From: Bradysia coprophila
Taxonomy: Eukaryota; Arthropoda; Insecta; Diptera; Sciaridae
Length of the DNA stretch: 64,000 nt
Assembly (NCBI RefSeq): GCF_014529535.1
Contig: NW_023504022.1
Location: 8,991,028-9,055,027 of the forward strand
Direction: 5' to 3'
Within the stretch, counting starts at the first letter, position 1. Every line of letters begins with the position of its first letter. The position numbers and the translations under genes were made by a program. Shown here piece after piece: positions 32,916 through 44,760 of this stretch. The notes under the pieces were generated by a model that was not told the origin of the DNA, ran no database searches, and worked only from the letters and a program-made list of their open reading frames with translations.

Positions 32916-35185
32916 ATGAGTAATTTTCATCCAATTTGCAATGGGTCAGCACCCGAAGGCACTCTCGAAAGAGGAAGGTAATGTTGTGGAACTGCCTTTC
33001 AGCTGCCATTTTTGTGTAATTTTCGTTAAAAAAAAATTCTTTGTTTGGTTCACAGCGGTCTGCATCTGTTTCGCTATGCCAGTCAAAATTCGCTGGATGA
33101 AAGTTCGCAGAACAAAGTTCCTCGATCCAACAAAGACAAAACAACCGGTTCGTACAGGAACAATCAACATACGGTCAAATCGTTTGATTCAATGAACGAG
33201 ATGAGAAAGTAATCTGCAAAATCCTTCCGACTTACGAATGTGACTAACACCACCGTTGTATATTTCAGACAAAATCTCCTCTGTGATGTGACACTAGTAG
33301 CTGAAGGCATGGAAATTTCAGCCCATAAAATGGTATTGGCCTCATGCAGCCCGTACTTCTACGCAATGTTCACTGGCTTCGAAGAGTCTCGACAAGATCG
33401 AATAACACTGCAAGGTGTTGACTACCATGCACTGCAATTGCTCATCGAATATGTGTACACATCACTGGTAGAAGTGACCGAGGACAATGTTCAAGTCCTT
33501 TTGACTGCCGCTAATTTACTGCAATTGACTGACGTTCGGGACGCTTGTTGTGATTATTTACAGTCTCAATTGGATCCGAGCAATTGTTTGGGAATTCGTG
33601 ATTTTGCTGATATGCACGGGTGCATTGACTTGTTAAACTATGCTGACAATTACATCGAACAACATTTTGCGTAAGTAGATGTGAAGTGCTGATGATGAAA
33701 ACGGGACGTAGCTTACGAAAATAAAATAACTTTTACAGCGAGGTCGTCCAGTACGACGAATTCCTAAATCTAACACACGATCAGGTTGGAAATTTGATCA
33801 AAAGTGATCGCCTTATGGTTACCAGGTACGTTAAATTCAACATTCATTGCAGCCAAAACGGCACTGATTGCACTGTTTGACTCCTTTGCATTAATTGAAC
33901 GAATTTCTTCAATCAGTGAGGAAAAGGTGTACGAAAGCGTTATAACGTGGATTCAATTCGACTCAACGCTGCGCCAGGACTATTTAGCCGAACTAATGGC
34001 CCACGTTCGGTTGCCTTTGTTGACACAGGAGTATTTGGTGACAAGAGTGGAAAATGAACCGCTACTCAAAGTGGACCTGATGTGCAAAGATTTCATCATT
34101 GAGGCGTTGAAGTACCACTTACTGAAAGGAGAAGCGAAAAATTCATTCAAAACGCCGAGAACCATTCCACGGCAATCAATTGGAATGCCGAAAATTTTAC
34201 TCGTTATTGGTGGTCAGGCACCAAAGGCGATTCGTTCGGTTGAGTGCTACGATTTGAGAGAGGAAAAGTGGTACCAAGCAGCTGAAATGCCTACTCGTCG
34301 TTGTCGGTAAGTCAAGTATAGTTACGTAAAGCAACTCGTTACTCGTTACTAATCTTAACGGTTTTCTAGTGCTGGACTTGCCGTTCTTGGTGAAAAGGTT
34401 TATGCGGTTGGTGGATTCAATGGCAGTCTGCGAGTACGCACTGTCGACGTTTACGATCCTACAACTGATACTTGGAGTCAGTGCAGTTCCATGGAAGCGA
34501 GACGATCTACACTCGGTGTGGCAGTTTTGAACGGATGTATTTACGCAGTGGGCGGCTTTGATGGTTCAACCGGGCTCAGCTCAGCGGAAATTTTTGATGT
34601 TCGTACACAAGAATGGCGTATGATTGCTACAATGTCAACGCGACGAAGTTCAGTGGGTGTTGGTGTTGTGAACAATTTGTTGTATGCCGTGGGAGGCTAT
34701 GATGGTGCGTCGAGACAGTGCTTGAGCACTGTGGAACGTTATAACAGTGCGTCGAACACTTGGTCACAAATCGCCGAAATGACAGCTAGACGAAGCGGAG
34801 CTGGCGTCGGAGTTTTGAATAATATTTTATATGCTGTCGGTGGTCATGATGGTCCGCTGGTTCGGAAGTCAGTCGAGTCCTACAATCCTGATACGAATAC
34901 GTGGACACCAGTAGCTGATATGTCATTTTGTCGGAGGAATGCTGGTGTTGTGGCCCATGAAAATATGTTGTATGTTGTTGGCGGCGATGATGGAACATCT
35001 AATTTGTCTTCAGTTGAGGTAGGTCAATGCATTTCATTTGGCTTTTGTGACGAAACGTGAACGATATTTTGAATTTTCTTTGAAAGGTTTACTGCCCGGA
35101 AACAGACGTTTGGCGAATTCTGCCGGCAAATATGGGAATCGGACGCAGTTATGCTGGAGTGTGTATGATTGATAAGCCATTGTGA
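32916..35185 (+). CDS. kel: Kelch (ring canal protein), ORF1
   Basis: Seven coding exons: 32916-32977, 33056-33208, 33269-33670, 33739-33825, 33917-34306, 34370-35018 and 35087-35185, giving 613 residues. ATG 32916 is chosen because only its frame joins exon 2 in phase. The N-terminal tail (1-70) is followed by BTB (about 72-180, NLLCDVTLVAEG, NVQVLLTAANLLQL), BACK (about 180-285, NCLGIRDFAD, SEEKVYESVI) and six kelch repeats (about 330-613, VGGFDGSTGLSSAE, VGGYDGASRQCLSTVE). It aligns closely with KLHL2/KLHL3 and Drosophila kelch. Kelch is a Cullin-3 substrate adaptor that organises actin in egg-chamber ring canals. The reading frame ends at a UGA and continues open in the next entry. Confidence 0.95.
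35183..35185 (+). other. Leaky UGA stop (readthrough site)
   Basis: The junction reads CCA TTG TGA ATG GAA CAG CAG. The frame stays open across the following intron into ORF2, whose sequence is conserved as protein with Drosophila kelch ORF2. Readthrough at this UGA is experimentally known in Drosophila; here it is inferred. Confidence 0.85.
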
Positions 35186-37134
35186 ATGGAACAGCAGGGT
35201 GCAGCAGCACGGTGAGTTACATAATATATCGAGAACTAATTGTTCACAAACTCTCTGTCAATGAAATAAGAATCTTCGCTCGATGAGAGGTCGATGAAAT
35301 GAATTTCGAGTCTAAAAACCGCTTTAATATCTCACGCAGGTACGCAAATTGTGGAGACGACGAAAATAGTCAAGCAGAAGGAACAACATCTGAAGGCGCT
35401 GTCGGTTATCAACCAACTGATGCAAACGCCAACGCTAACAACAACACGTCCAATCCACATTACGAAAACATCTACGAATCCATTGACGCTGCTGCTGCTG
35501 CTGCCCCTGCGGAAAATATTAATATTAATTTGCAACCAAATGTTCGGCCACAAAATAACATTAATGCTGGCCGTCATCAGGCCTATCGAAACGAACTCTA
35601 TGACCGGACGGCCGGATATGATGTGCCCAGACAAGTAATGCGACAGAATTTCGCAACGAACGGTTCGTCGGCAAAGAGACATTTGCATTTGGATCTCAAT
35701 CCGAATAGGCCACGATACACCACAGCTAGTCGTCCGCATCGCCAACGTAGCTTCGACGACACAGAATCATATCATTACAATAACTTCAGGTACGAGAACA
35801 TCTACGAGCAAATTCATGAGGAGCCGATTTATCGAAACGCCAGTGCAGCTGGACAAAATTCTACAAGATTGTATAGTAGGCTCGGTGTAATCGGGCATGG
35901 AGTCGGACGAATTGAACGACATTTGAGTTCATCTTGTGGAAATATCGATCATTACAATTTGGGAGGACACTATGCTGTGCTGGGTCACTCACATTTGGGA
36001 ACTGTTGGCCACATTCGTCTTAATACCACTGGAGCGGCTCCAAACAATTCGAAGGATGCATCGAACACGAAGAGTTTAAACTTCTTCAGTTGTTTAAGTC
36101 GCGAGAATTCACAATCCATGACAAACATTCATCGGGAAGCCAGTGCATCGACTGCAGCAAATAATTTTGCTACATCCGCCAATTCCTCCTCTTCAGCATC
36201 AGCACCAGCGGCAACAACAGCAAGCTCAAGGCCGACTGGAACCATACCGAAAACAAAGATAAAGAACAACCAAAAGTCGGACGCACAAGAAGAATCTGCT
36301 AAGGGGCACGACAGTACTTTAAATCGTATTTCGAAGTCATCGCTACAATGGCTGCTCGTGAACAAGTGGCTACCGTTGTGGATCGGCCAAGGACCCGACT
36401 ACAACATCCTCGACTTTAATTTCATGTTTTCGAGAAATTGTGGCGGTTGTTCAAATAACACAGTCAATCAGGAACAAGGCGTTGTTCGATTCAACGGTCA
36501 CGCCGAAATGCGACCCCGTACCGATCCTTCGATTGCTCGGCGTGCATTCAGTAACGGTGCGTCTGGTCGACCGATGCGCATCAATCATTCATTAAATCGA
36601 CTGCGAGAATATGACCATCCAGCAATTCGCAGAGACGGATCTCTGGATGATAGACGACGGGATGGAGTCTATGACAGACCCCGACATCGTGACGAATATT
36701 TGGAGAGATCAATGCGTGCCAGATCTGAAGGATCACACGACGGCTCCACATACTCTGATCCGTTCAGAAATTGGGAACTGAACACCGAAAATAATTCATT
36801 TCGGCCGGCTGCGAGTGCTGCACGCGGAATCAGACGCATCACTGACGGAACATATCCGAACAACGGATCGTCTTCATCGCCTGCAGTAAGTCGCCAAAAT
36901 TCAGCCAATCAGGAACCTTTACCCCAACAGCAGCAACAACAACAGCCTGCCGCATCTAAGACGATGGAGCGTGTGTACAGTCCACGATTGGTATTGGATT
37001 CACGTACGGAGAGTGGTAATGAATCGCCATCGCCTGACATGGGCAGAAGATATTCTGACAATACAGAAGACGATCAGAATGACGACGATAGGGGTGAGAA
37101 TAACTCAAATGATGATAATGAAAATAGTGTCTAA
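35186..37134 (+). CDS. kel: Kelch ORF2, readthrough C-terminal extension
   Basis: Two segments, 35186-35211 and 35340-37134 (intron 128 bp), in phase with ORF1 and ending in TAA, about 606 codons. Blocks I recognise from Drosophila kelch ORF2, in order: DDENSQAEGT, HYENIYE (35458) and RYENIYEQI (35788), YDVPR, RQRSFDDTES, HLSSSCGNIDHYNLGGHY, GENSQSMTNI-like, LQWLLVNKWLPLWIGQGPD, DFNFMFSR. Between them are low-complexity Ala, Asn, Ser and poly-Gln (near 36925) stretches, so most is probably disordered. Full readthrough would give about 1,220 residues. A start at ATG 35186 or inside the intron is possible but lacks support. The role of ORF2 is not established; in Drosophila the full-length form is tissue-regulated. 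Confidence 0.9.
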
Positions 37135-38290
37135 GGTCCTAAGTTTAAGTTAGTGGCAATGCATACATGAACTGCCAGTTAGCTGTAGTTCAATATCCAC
37201 CATGGAAAGATACTTTATTTTGAATACGTTACGTATTATAGTTTACACTGACGACTAGAGGAGTCAGAAATAGTTTTTATTTGTAGGCAGACGTGTGACA
37301 AACGATACTGTTCAACCGACGAAAATTTTTTACTAGAGAACTTGATGAAAGTTTATTGAATTATGAAGGTTGTCAGGCCAATCACTGACGATTTTCTGGT
37401 TATTTTGATGTTACCAACGAACAATAATGACATTCTTGTCACAGCTCTCTAAAAGTCAGGCTTCCACCCCTGTTATATGCATCGCAATCCAAAATTCTAA
37501 ATTTCATTCCATTCCGCAAATTCTAAGTTTATGGACACTTCTGGAGGTTGCTAACGTTTTTTAAGCCGAACGTCAGACTTTACAAGAAAAGGACTATTGG
37601 AGTAATTGCTCAAAATTATTGGCAATATTCACTTTGTCCATGATTCGGTTGCTTTCGCACTCTCGTCACAATATAATTGAATCCCAGATTGAGAGCCTTT
37701 GATTAGTCCAATGAATGCAACGTAAATTTGTGTCAGTCGAAGAACATGAATTGAAAAGACTTTTTCACTGAAACTGCCACACATGCACATTATTAATATA
37801 AGATTTGTGACCGCAAAAGTTAGGGTTGTTACTGTTAACAGTTTAAGTTTACGGTTAAGACGAAACATTTATTTATTGAACGACCATAAAACAATTGTTT
37901 GCTGCAAAATTTTGAAAAGCCATTTTTACCATAAAATTTCGGCCATTCCAGCAATAAAACCAACCATTACCCAGCAATTTAGCTTTTAGAAAAGGCGAAC
38001 AAAAAATGAAAAAAAAAATCTTTAGATCGAAATCCCAATGATGATCAAATCACCCACCCGCATTAGATTGTTTTAAAGTTAAGTTTTGTGCAATTTATAC
38101 TCTGAATTTAGTTATAGGATAAAATATTCGACGATTTATGTTTTAAGTCAAACTTTTAGCATCATAGTTGTAGCTTCTCAAATTACTGATCAACACTTTG
38201 ATATTCCTTGAACAAAATTCTTTCTTTTAAATTCCATGTGATAATTTTACCAATAAATGTACTAAGTAGTTCAATCAGTGTTTAATGTAT
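37135..38290 (+). other. kelch 3'UTR and flank
   Basis: AT-rich, no gene. Candidate poly(A) signals AATAAA at 37953-37958 and 38252-38257, the latter followed by a GTGTTT-rich stretch. Confidence 0.5.
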
Positions 38291-38379
38291 TTCATTTTAA
38301 ATTGCCGCAATACTAGTTGAATGATGACTGTCTTCAGTTCTCAGTTTTTCGATTGTTCGAACCGAAAAATTGAACTGAA

Positions 38380-38530
38380 GTTCAGCTTTACTTTTTGAGA
38401 ATTAAAATCTGTTAAACTTGTATATTTAAGAATTTTTAAGGAATTTAGGAAATTTTTAGGAATTATCTTAAAAATTATTCAAAAAATTCCCCAAATTCTT
38501 CAAAAAAGTCTTAAAAATTGCCAAAAATAT
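38380..38530. repeat. Low-complexity TTAGGAATTT repeat
   Basis: Degenerate AAGGAATTTAGGAAATTTTT words, with complementary AAAAATTCCCC words about 50 bp later. Similar to 43850-44040. Confidence 0.5.
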
Positions 38531-39379
38531 ATCCGGATTAAGAGTGATATCGCCAAATCTTCAGGTGATTGGGAAACAAGCGGTCTCCGATTTTAATGAG
38601 TGATAGCTCGTTGGATTCGTCTTTCAATTATAGGAAACATGTGTCTTTCACTTTTTCTTAAAAAAATTTGTTTTCTGTGAAAAGCGCTCAAAAGTGAAGA
38701 CATGCCAGAGGGTACCGAAAACAGTTTTTCGGCAATAACTCAAGAAAAAATTATTTGTAAAAATGGTTGTAATGTTGTACGATTGTCGGCCTTGAAAAGA
38801 CCTACGGGTAGAGTATATGCACCGCTTGGTGCTAGTTGATCCACTAGAGTTATGACTAGAAATATAGTGAATGTTCGGAGAGTCCGCCTTCTCTGCAGCT
38901 TCGATGTACCACGGAACTGAGTATGGGGTGTTGTAGCTGGCCTCACCCACTATCGTTGCACATATAAATGAACCCAGTACTTTTGGGCTGCAAGCCTACA
39001 GAAGTCTTGAAAAAAAAGTTGGTGCCAAAATGTAGATTTTTTCCTTCTTTCTGAGGGCCCAACTGCCAGAAGAGCATCTGGAACGGTACTACGGCAATCA
39101 TTTTTTATTGTCTACTATTCTTTCACCTTATCAATAGAAAAACGCTTCGCTATGTCGCGAATATATCAGATCCACTATTAGTAATATTAAGAGAAAAATC
39201 ATTAAAGTTTTCTCCGAGGATTTTAGTCAAATAAAGTGGTAGCGTATAGCAAATGACCTCAGGACTACGGAACAGTAATTAGTTTTTCAATTGGACCAAT
39301 ATTTGCTACGTGACAGGAGTTTGGAAAACTGTTTGCTCCCACTTGATCGTATCGAAAACCTACCAAAATCGGACGAATT
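38531..39379. other. Intergenic, no gene seen
   Basis: Two overlapping minus-strand frames (38648-38950) have no recognisable domain. Confidence 0.4.
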
Positions 39380-40140
39380 TTCCAGTGGACTTTTTAAAAC
39401 AGAAGACCGAAATCGGACGCATTTTCTATTGGAATTTTTTATATGTGCCCAGTAATGTATTTGACCCCAGAAGCTACAACCACTTTCAAAAAAAATCTTC
39501 GAAGCTTGTGTTGCTAGTGCGAGGTTATCAACCGAAAACTTCCACTTTAAAAAAAGTCTCCAGTTACACGAGCCGTACATGGTCGTGTGGGGCGCCATTA
39601 GAAAGGTAATTTCATGTACTTCTGGTACCAAATATGGTCTTATCAGGGTTTGGAAGCATCTACGACGAATTATGAGAAGTTGAAATGTTTAAGTTTATAT
39701 TGAATCGTAGATGCAACCAAACTTCCGTATGCTCTACTTTCCCTGAAAGTATATGCAATTACGTTTCTAATGACATTCCACACTACCATGTAGTGTACCT
39801 CGACAAATTTCTGTAAGAAAAGTGTAAGTTTTCAGTCCTTTTTCGGTTGAAAACTTCAACTGTACATATCTCAGTGTGGATGAATTTTAAACCCAATAAG
39901 ACCCTATTTGCCCCAAAAGTACATGCAATTACCTTTCTAATGAGCCCCACACGACCATGTACGGCTCGTGTAACTGGAGAAATTTTTGTAAGAAAAGTGC
40001 CAGTTTTCGGTTTTTGATGACCACACAGCCACAAAGAAATTTTTTGAAAGTGGCGTCGAATACCTTTCTGGGCACATAGCAAAATTTCCAATAGAAAATG
40101 CGTCCGATTTCGGTCTTCTGTTTTTTAGTAGAATTCCTCA
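39380..40140. mobile_element. Foldback element, arms about 240 bp
   Basis: AGAAGACCGAAATCGGACGC at 39402 and CAGTTACACGAGCCGTACAT near 39560 reappear inverted near 40105 and 39965. The word ACACGACCATGTA and its reverse recur in the middle (39781) and beyond the right arm (about 40325), so the unit has been amplified more than twice. Confidence 0.75.
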
Positions 40141-40349
40141 AAACTATTTTCAAAAAAAATTCGTCGATGCTTGCGTGGCTACCAAGAGGTGATCCAAAAA
40201 CATGTAATTTTCTCTATTCTTGTGAAATATCGCCAAAAACCGAATCGCCAAAGAATCTTTTCCTTGTAAAAATCCTAATACGAAATTCTACAGAAAGCCA
40301 TAGGGCTCCGGCTACAAGAAACGTACAGGGTCGTGTGAGGTGTCATTAG

Positions 40350-43300
40350 GAAGGTAATTGCATGTACTAGTCTTATATGGGGGTAAAATACACCCACGAC
40401 GAGTTTGATTATTTTGGTGAACTTCTGACGGTTCCTGTGCACCTGAAAACCAATAAAAACAGCAAGAAACTGCTTTCCCTAATTACTACTGGTTTTAGAT
40501 TTCTAATAACATGAAACATGTATGAGTAGTGAATCGTTGAATGTGGCTCTGACTGAAGTGTAAATCTGAGGTCTAGTTCCGCTACTCGAAAAATGCAGTG
40601 TACAGGGAAAATTTGATCAAAAAGCATTAGTTTTAACGGTACTCAACTGGCGCCAGGAAAATGTTTCACTAAACTATTGAACTCAAGTTCACTTGATCAA
40701 ATAAATGTTATTTAGACACAGTAACTCATAACAATCGTCTGTGGTAATATAAATACTACTATTTGTGTTTAATAGAGCGCGCGGGATGTGTGAGAGAGAT
40801 TTTCTCACTGCGAGAACGAGAAAATCGAAACTCATTAAAATTTAAAGAGTTAGAAGCGTACTGTAACATCAAATAATTCACAACCGCATCCAGTCGAAAA
40901 ATAACAGAAATTTTCTTGAATTTCTTGAACTGCCCTGAACCTATAAAAAAAACCAGAACCTGAGTAAACCTTTAGAACACTTGAAGGTCTGTAAAATTTG
41001 GAATTCATCTGTTACCGATATCATCTACAGAACAATAATCGATGATCTCCCGTTGATGTGGTCTTATAAAGGGAAATGTATTTCAAAACTAAGGAAGTGA
41101 AAGATTTTGAATCGAATATTAAGCGTACAAAGTACAAAAGAAGCAACAGATTCCATAATAATTAGATTGTGACATGTCTGCCACTTCTAAAAGGCAAAAT
41201 CAATAGTTATTTACATTATTACAGGTCTTGCCAGTATACTACTTACTCTTTTCGGCGTTAGGTCTCATGAAAATTGTAAATAAATTTGCTCCAAATCTGT
41301 TTCTTGTGTCATTATTTTACGCAATATTTGACCATAAAATCTTTCATACAACTTGGTCTTGGAATTAGATGTCAGATGAATGGTTCTATCACTAATCATT
41401 GTAATTCCTCAATAAACAGAATAGCTACAACTATCCAACCACAAACCACTCCGTTATGTTTTGAGAAAGGTGGTCTGTAGTCTGTACTATTCGCATTCGA
41501 TGAAGTATACATTCCACATTTTTGATGAATCATTGACGTTATATCATGTATAGTATACACTCTTCAAATGTACTGTATGGTAACATGATAACATCATATT
41601 AATATGAAGCCGAAGCGTCGTCAGCATGGGCATTAAATTATAAAAACATTAAAATGAATGAACGAGCTATCAATGCTATGAACATACTCATATACAATGC
41701 TTTCATTGAGTACAAATTGCCACACACAACCATGAACGTATATATTCCATATACTACGAATTATATGCAAACGGAAGGTTTTTGAACCAGAAGCCACCCT
41801 TCGTATAGTGGACTTGAGGAAGGAAATATATATTTTTGCGAAATTCGTTATGTGAACTCAGACGAAACAAAGTTTTATGGGTGATTTATAGATTGTCGTT
41901 GTGGGGTTTTTCGTTTCCCCATCATCAATGGATGTTTGAGAGTTTCAAATCGTTAGTTTTATTCATTCGGAGAAATATTTTTTTTTTCTTACAGAATTAC
42001 AGAACAGACGCACAGTGAGCAAGACACACATGTGTTTATTGTCGGTATAGCGAAGCTATACTAATTGGTTTTGATTATTTTACTAGTTATTTCAGTAAGA
42101 CAGTGGCACCGAATGAAATTGTACTTTTCAATTTAAAAAAAAAAAAACTTAAAATTTAATTGTAAATTGCTGAACGGTCGCGTCTGTACATCTAGCTACC
42201 TCTAATAATAGTTTTTATATACGTTAATCGGCATATGTCTTTAACGCAGCTTAATTACAGTAATTTTTTTTTTTGTTTCTTTAATTTATTCTCAGAATCC
42301 AAGATGTAATTTGCTAATGTGTACCACGAAATACGGTTTTATATGTGGGACCAAAGACGGTGGTAATATTTCATCATGTGTAAATTTCACGTCGCAAATA
42401 TACCCTTGAGATTGCCTGTCCCTTTTCAAGACAGGTTGATAAAATACGGCTGTATTCGAGTAGCATCTGTTTTCAGACGTTTAATTTTGGAAGATTGAAG
42501 TTTTGAACGAAATTAGAAAACTTGAAACTTAATGTCAAATTTGCATTTTTCCTGCTAAAACATTAAATTATAAAAAAGATATTCTTAACATAGTCTTATT
42601 GACTTTACTGTTTTGAAGGATGATTTACAATCCATGAGATAAAAATTTAACTTGCCGAACGACATCAGTTTTCCATCCCCTTCAATCATCCCTACATTTT
42701 CTCTTCTACTTTTTTTGAACACAAGAGACATAGCACTGCTCCCTAGCATTACCTCTCGTATTTCAGACATCAATAAGCCTCAAATTAAGATATATTATGT
42801 CTGTGTGTACACTTTCATGTGTTGTGCGTTTTAGATAACACCAAGAAAGCATAACACCTGTTATAACGAAAGAAATGCAATGCCTATATTCTGATAGCTT
42901 CCAAATATTGTCAATGTAAATGCTAGGAGCAGCAGTGACATATCATAGTTCGTGTAAAGTATTATCTTAATATATGACCAAAAGTGGACAGATTTCTCAC
43001 CAAGTTAAAATTTTCTTTTAAAACTCAGAAACTCAAATGTTATAGTCACACATGTCCAAAATTTGTGTGTTCAAGAAAATCTACATCTAAAAATGTAAAA
43101 TTTCAAAGCTCAAATTTTCAATCAAAATTCCATTTGCAAGGACATGAACTGGAGATTGAGTAACAGATGTGAATGTGTACCAGTTGTCTAATTTTATGAA
43201 CATGAATCAAATTATTATGATACGACGAACGCATAACATTTGCTAGTTGTATGGGTTTTATGAGAAATTGCAGCAGCTTATAAATTTATAATTTAAAGGT

Positions 43301-43769
43301 TAAAGGTTAAATTATGGTTGGCAAGAACTTAAAGTTGATTACACATACTATTTCCATATAATTCGACATTTCTTCATTTTGTATGACCCAATAGTTTGGA
43401 CAATTGTTTGCTCAGTCTCCTTTTAACGAAGGAAGTAGTAGATTTAATGATCATAATGGCGATATGATAATCGTTTGTAAAAGACTTTTAAAAAGGGTAA
43501 GTGGGCAATTTTCAACATGCGAACGGTGTTTAGTGAAACGACACCTTCCACATTGTATTATCATCATGTGCTTCTTAGTAACTAAACTCAAGAGTTCATC
43601 TGCCAACGAATTAATACATTTTAAAGTTACGCGCAGAAAATTGAACTAGTGTGACTCTCAAGAGATACAATCGACAGTAACTACAGACTAGCATTAATAA
43701 TTTCAAAGCACAAATGAATTAAGTGTAACGCCTCCTTATAGCTTTACAATCAAAACACATATATACATA
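40350..43769. other. Gene-poor, nothing supported
   Basis: AT-rich DNA with scattered frames shorter than 90 codons, none with a domain or splice-supported neighbours. Confidence 0.45.
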
Positions 43770-44391
43770 CAGGGCCTAATTTATACCTGAAAATTCTTAC
43801 ATTGTAAAATAATTGAATATTGACAAATAATTAACTTTTAATTTTAACCAATTCCGAAAACTCTTTGAATTTCTGAAAATTATTTAATATTCACGAAAAT
43901 TCCTGAATATTATTAACAATACCTAACAATTCTTAGCCGTTCATGCAAATTATTAAAAGTTCTTTCAGATTCCTAACAAAATTCCTTTTGAGTATTCCTG
44001 CAAATTCTAAAAAATTCCTAACATTTTCTGAAAATTCTTACAATTATTAAACGTAAAGCTTGTGCAGAATCAGCTGGTGGACAAAGACAATACCTTTGTA
44101 TTGTACAGTTCAAAGGCAAGCTACATACAGTGCAGATGCATATACACGTTAAGGTCATCTATATGCGCACATAACACGTATCACTGTAGTAAACTCGTTG
44201 TTTTGAATGTGTTTTGATTGTAAGTTATTCAAGTTTGTTTGTTGATTAGCTGGTGAAGTTCTGATTGCTTATTCTGCACAAGCTTTACGTTTAATAATTG
44301 TAGGGCGTCATTAATGAATGGCCCCGTAAATATTCCTGGAAATTCTTAACAATTCCTGAAGAATCTTAAAGATCCGTGAAAATAGGCCCTG
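43770..44391. mobile_element. Short element with CAGGGCCTA ends
   Basis: CAGGGCCTAATTT at 43770 is inverted as AAATAGGCCCTG ending at 44391. The interior is AATTCCTGAAAATT low-complexity sequence interrupted by the MITE at 44041-44300. No target duplication resolved. Confidence 0.5.
44041..44300. mobile_element. Mariner-like MITE, 260 bp, perfect 30-bp TIRs
   Basis: CAATTATTAAACGTAAAGCT plus ten more bases at 44041-44070 are perfectly inverted at 44271-44300. A TA dinucleotide flanks both sides, as expected for Tc1/mariner target duplication. No coding capacity. Confidence 0.88.
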
Positions 44392-44395
44392 CACC

Positions 44396-44759
44396 GAGGG
44401 GGAAACAACAATGGAAAATCTTATCCCACCGTTCGGCCATTCGCCTATTATTTCCCCATTATTCGTCTTCATTCGCTCATTATTCGCCTTTATTCGTTCA
44501 TTATTCGCTTAACACTGTCCCACCATTCGCTCGTGTCACGGCAGAGTAAAAGTAACCCAGGCAGGAGCGCTTGTTTGACTAGGGACCTGAATAATCTAGT
44601 AGGCCTATGTTTTTTGCGAATTAAATTTTTCAGCTTATGTCAGTGTTCATTTGAGTTCATTTTCATATAAAGGATTAGGTCCCTCATTTGACGTTTCCAT
44701 AATGAACCGCTCCTGCCAGGTTTACTTTTACTCTGCCGTGCTCGTGTTGTTTCCCCCTC
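44396..44759. mobile_element. Short element with GAGGGGGAAACAAC ends
   Basis: GAGGGGGAAACAAC (44396-44409) and GTTGTTTCCCCCTC (44746-44759) are perfect inverted repeats. Between them are ATTCGCTCATT-type tandem words (44438-44530) and the MITE at 44537-44740. It abuts the right end of the preceding element. Confidence 0.55.
44537..44740. mobile_element. MITE, 204 bp, 33-bp TIRs, 7-8-bp TSD
   Basis: CACGGCAGAGTAAAAGTAA...GGCAGGAGCG is inverted at the right as CGCTCCTGCC...TTACTTTTACTCTGCCGTG with a few mismatches. CTCGTGT flanks both sides (44530-44536 and 44741-44747). Confidence 0.85.
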
Positions 44760-44760
44760 A

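Noticed and set aside
35183..35185. Sequencing error or pseudogenising stop in kelch
   Set aside because: The same ORF1-UGA-ORF2 layout is known in Drosophila, the rest of the gene is intact, and ORF2 is conserved as protein.
35299..35339. Independent start codon for the 611-codon frame at ATG 35299
   Set aside because: The segment lies inside the intron before acceptor 35338-35339. The conserved ORF2 begins after the acceptor and is in phase with ORF1.
35332..36908. Minus-strand and alternate-frame ORFs over kelch ORF2
   Set aside because: They are shadows of the conserved plus-strand frame.
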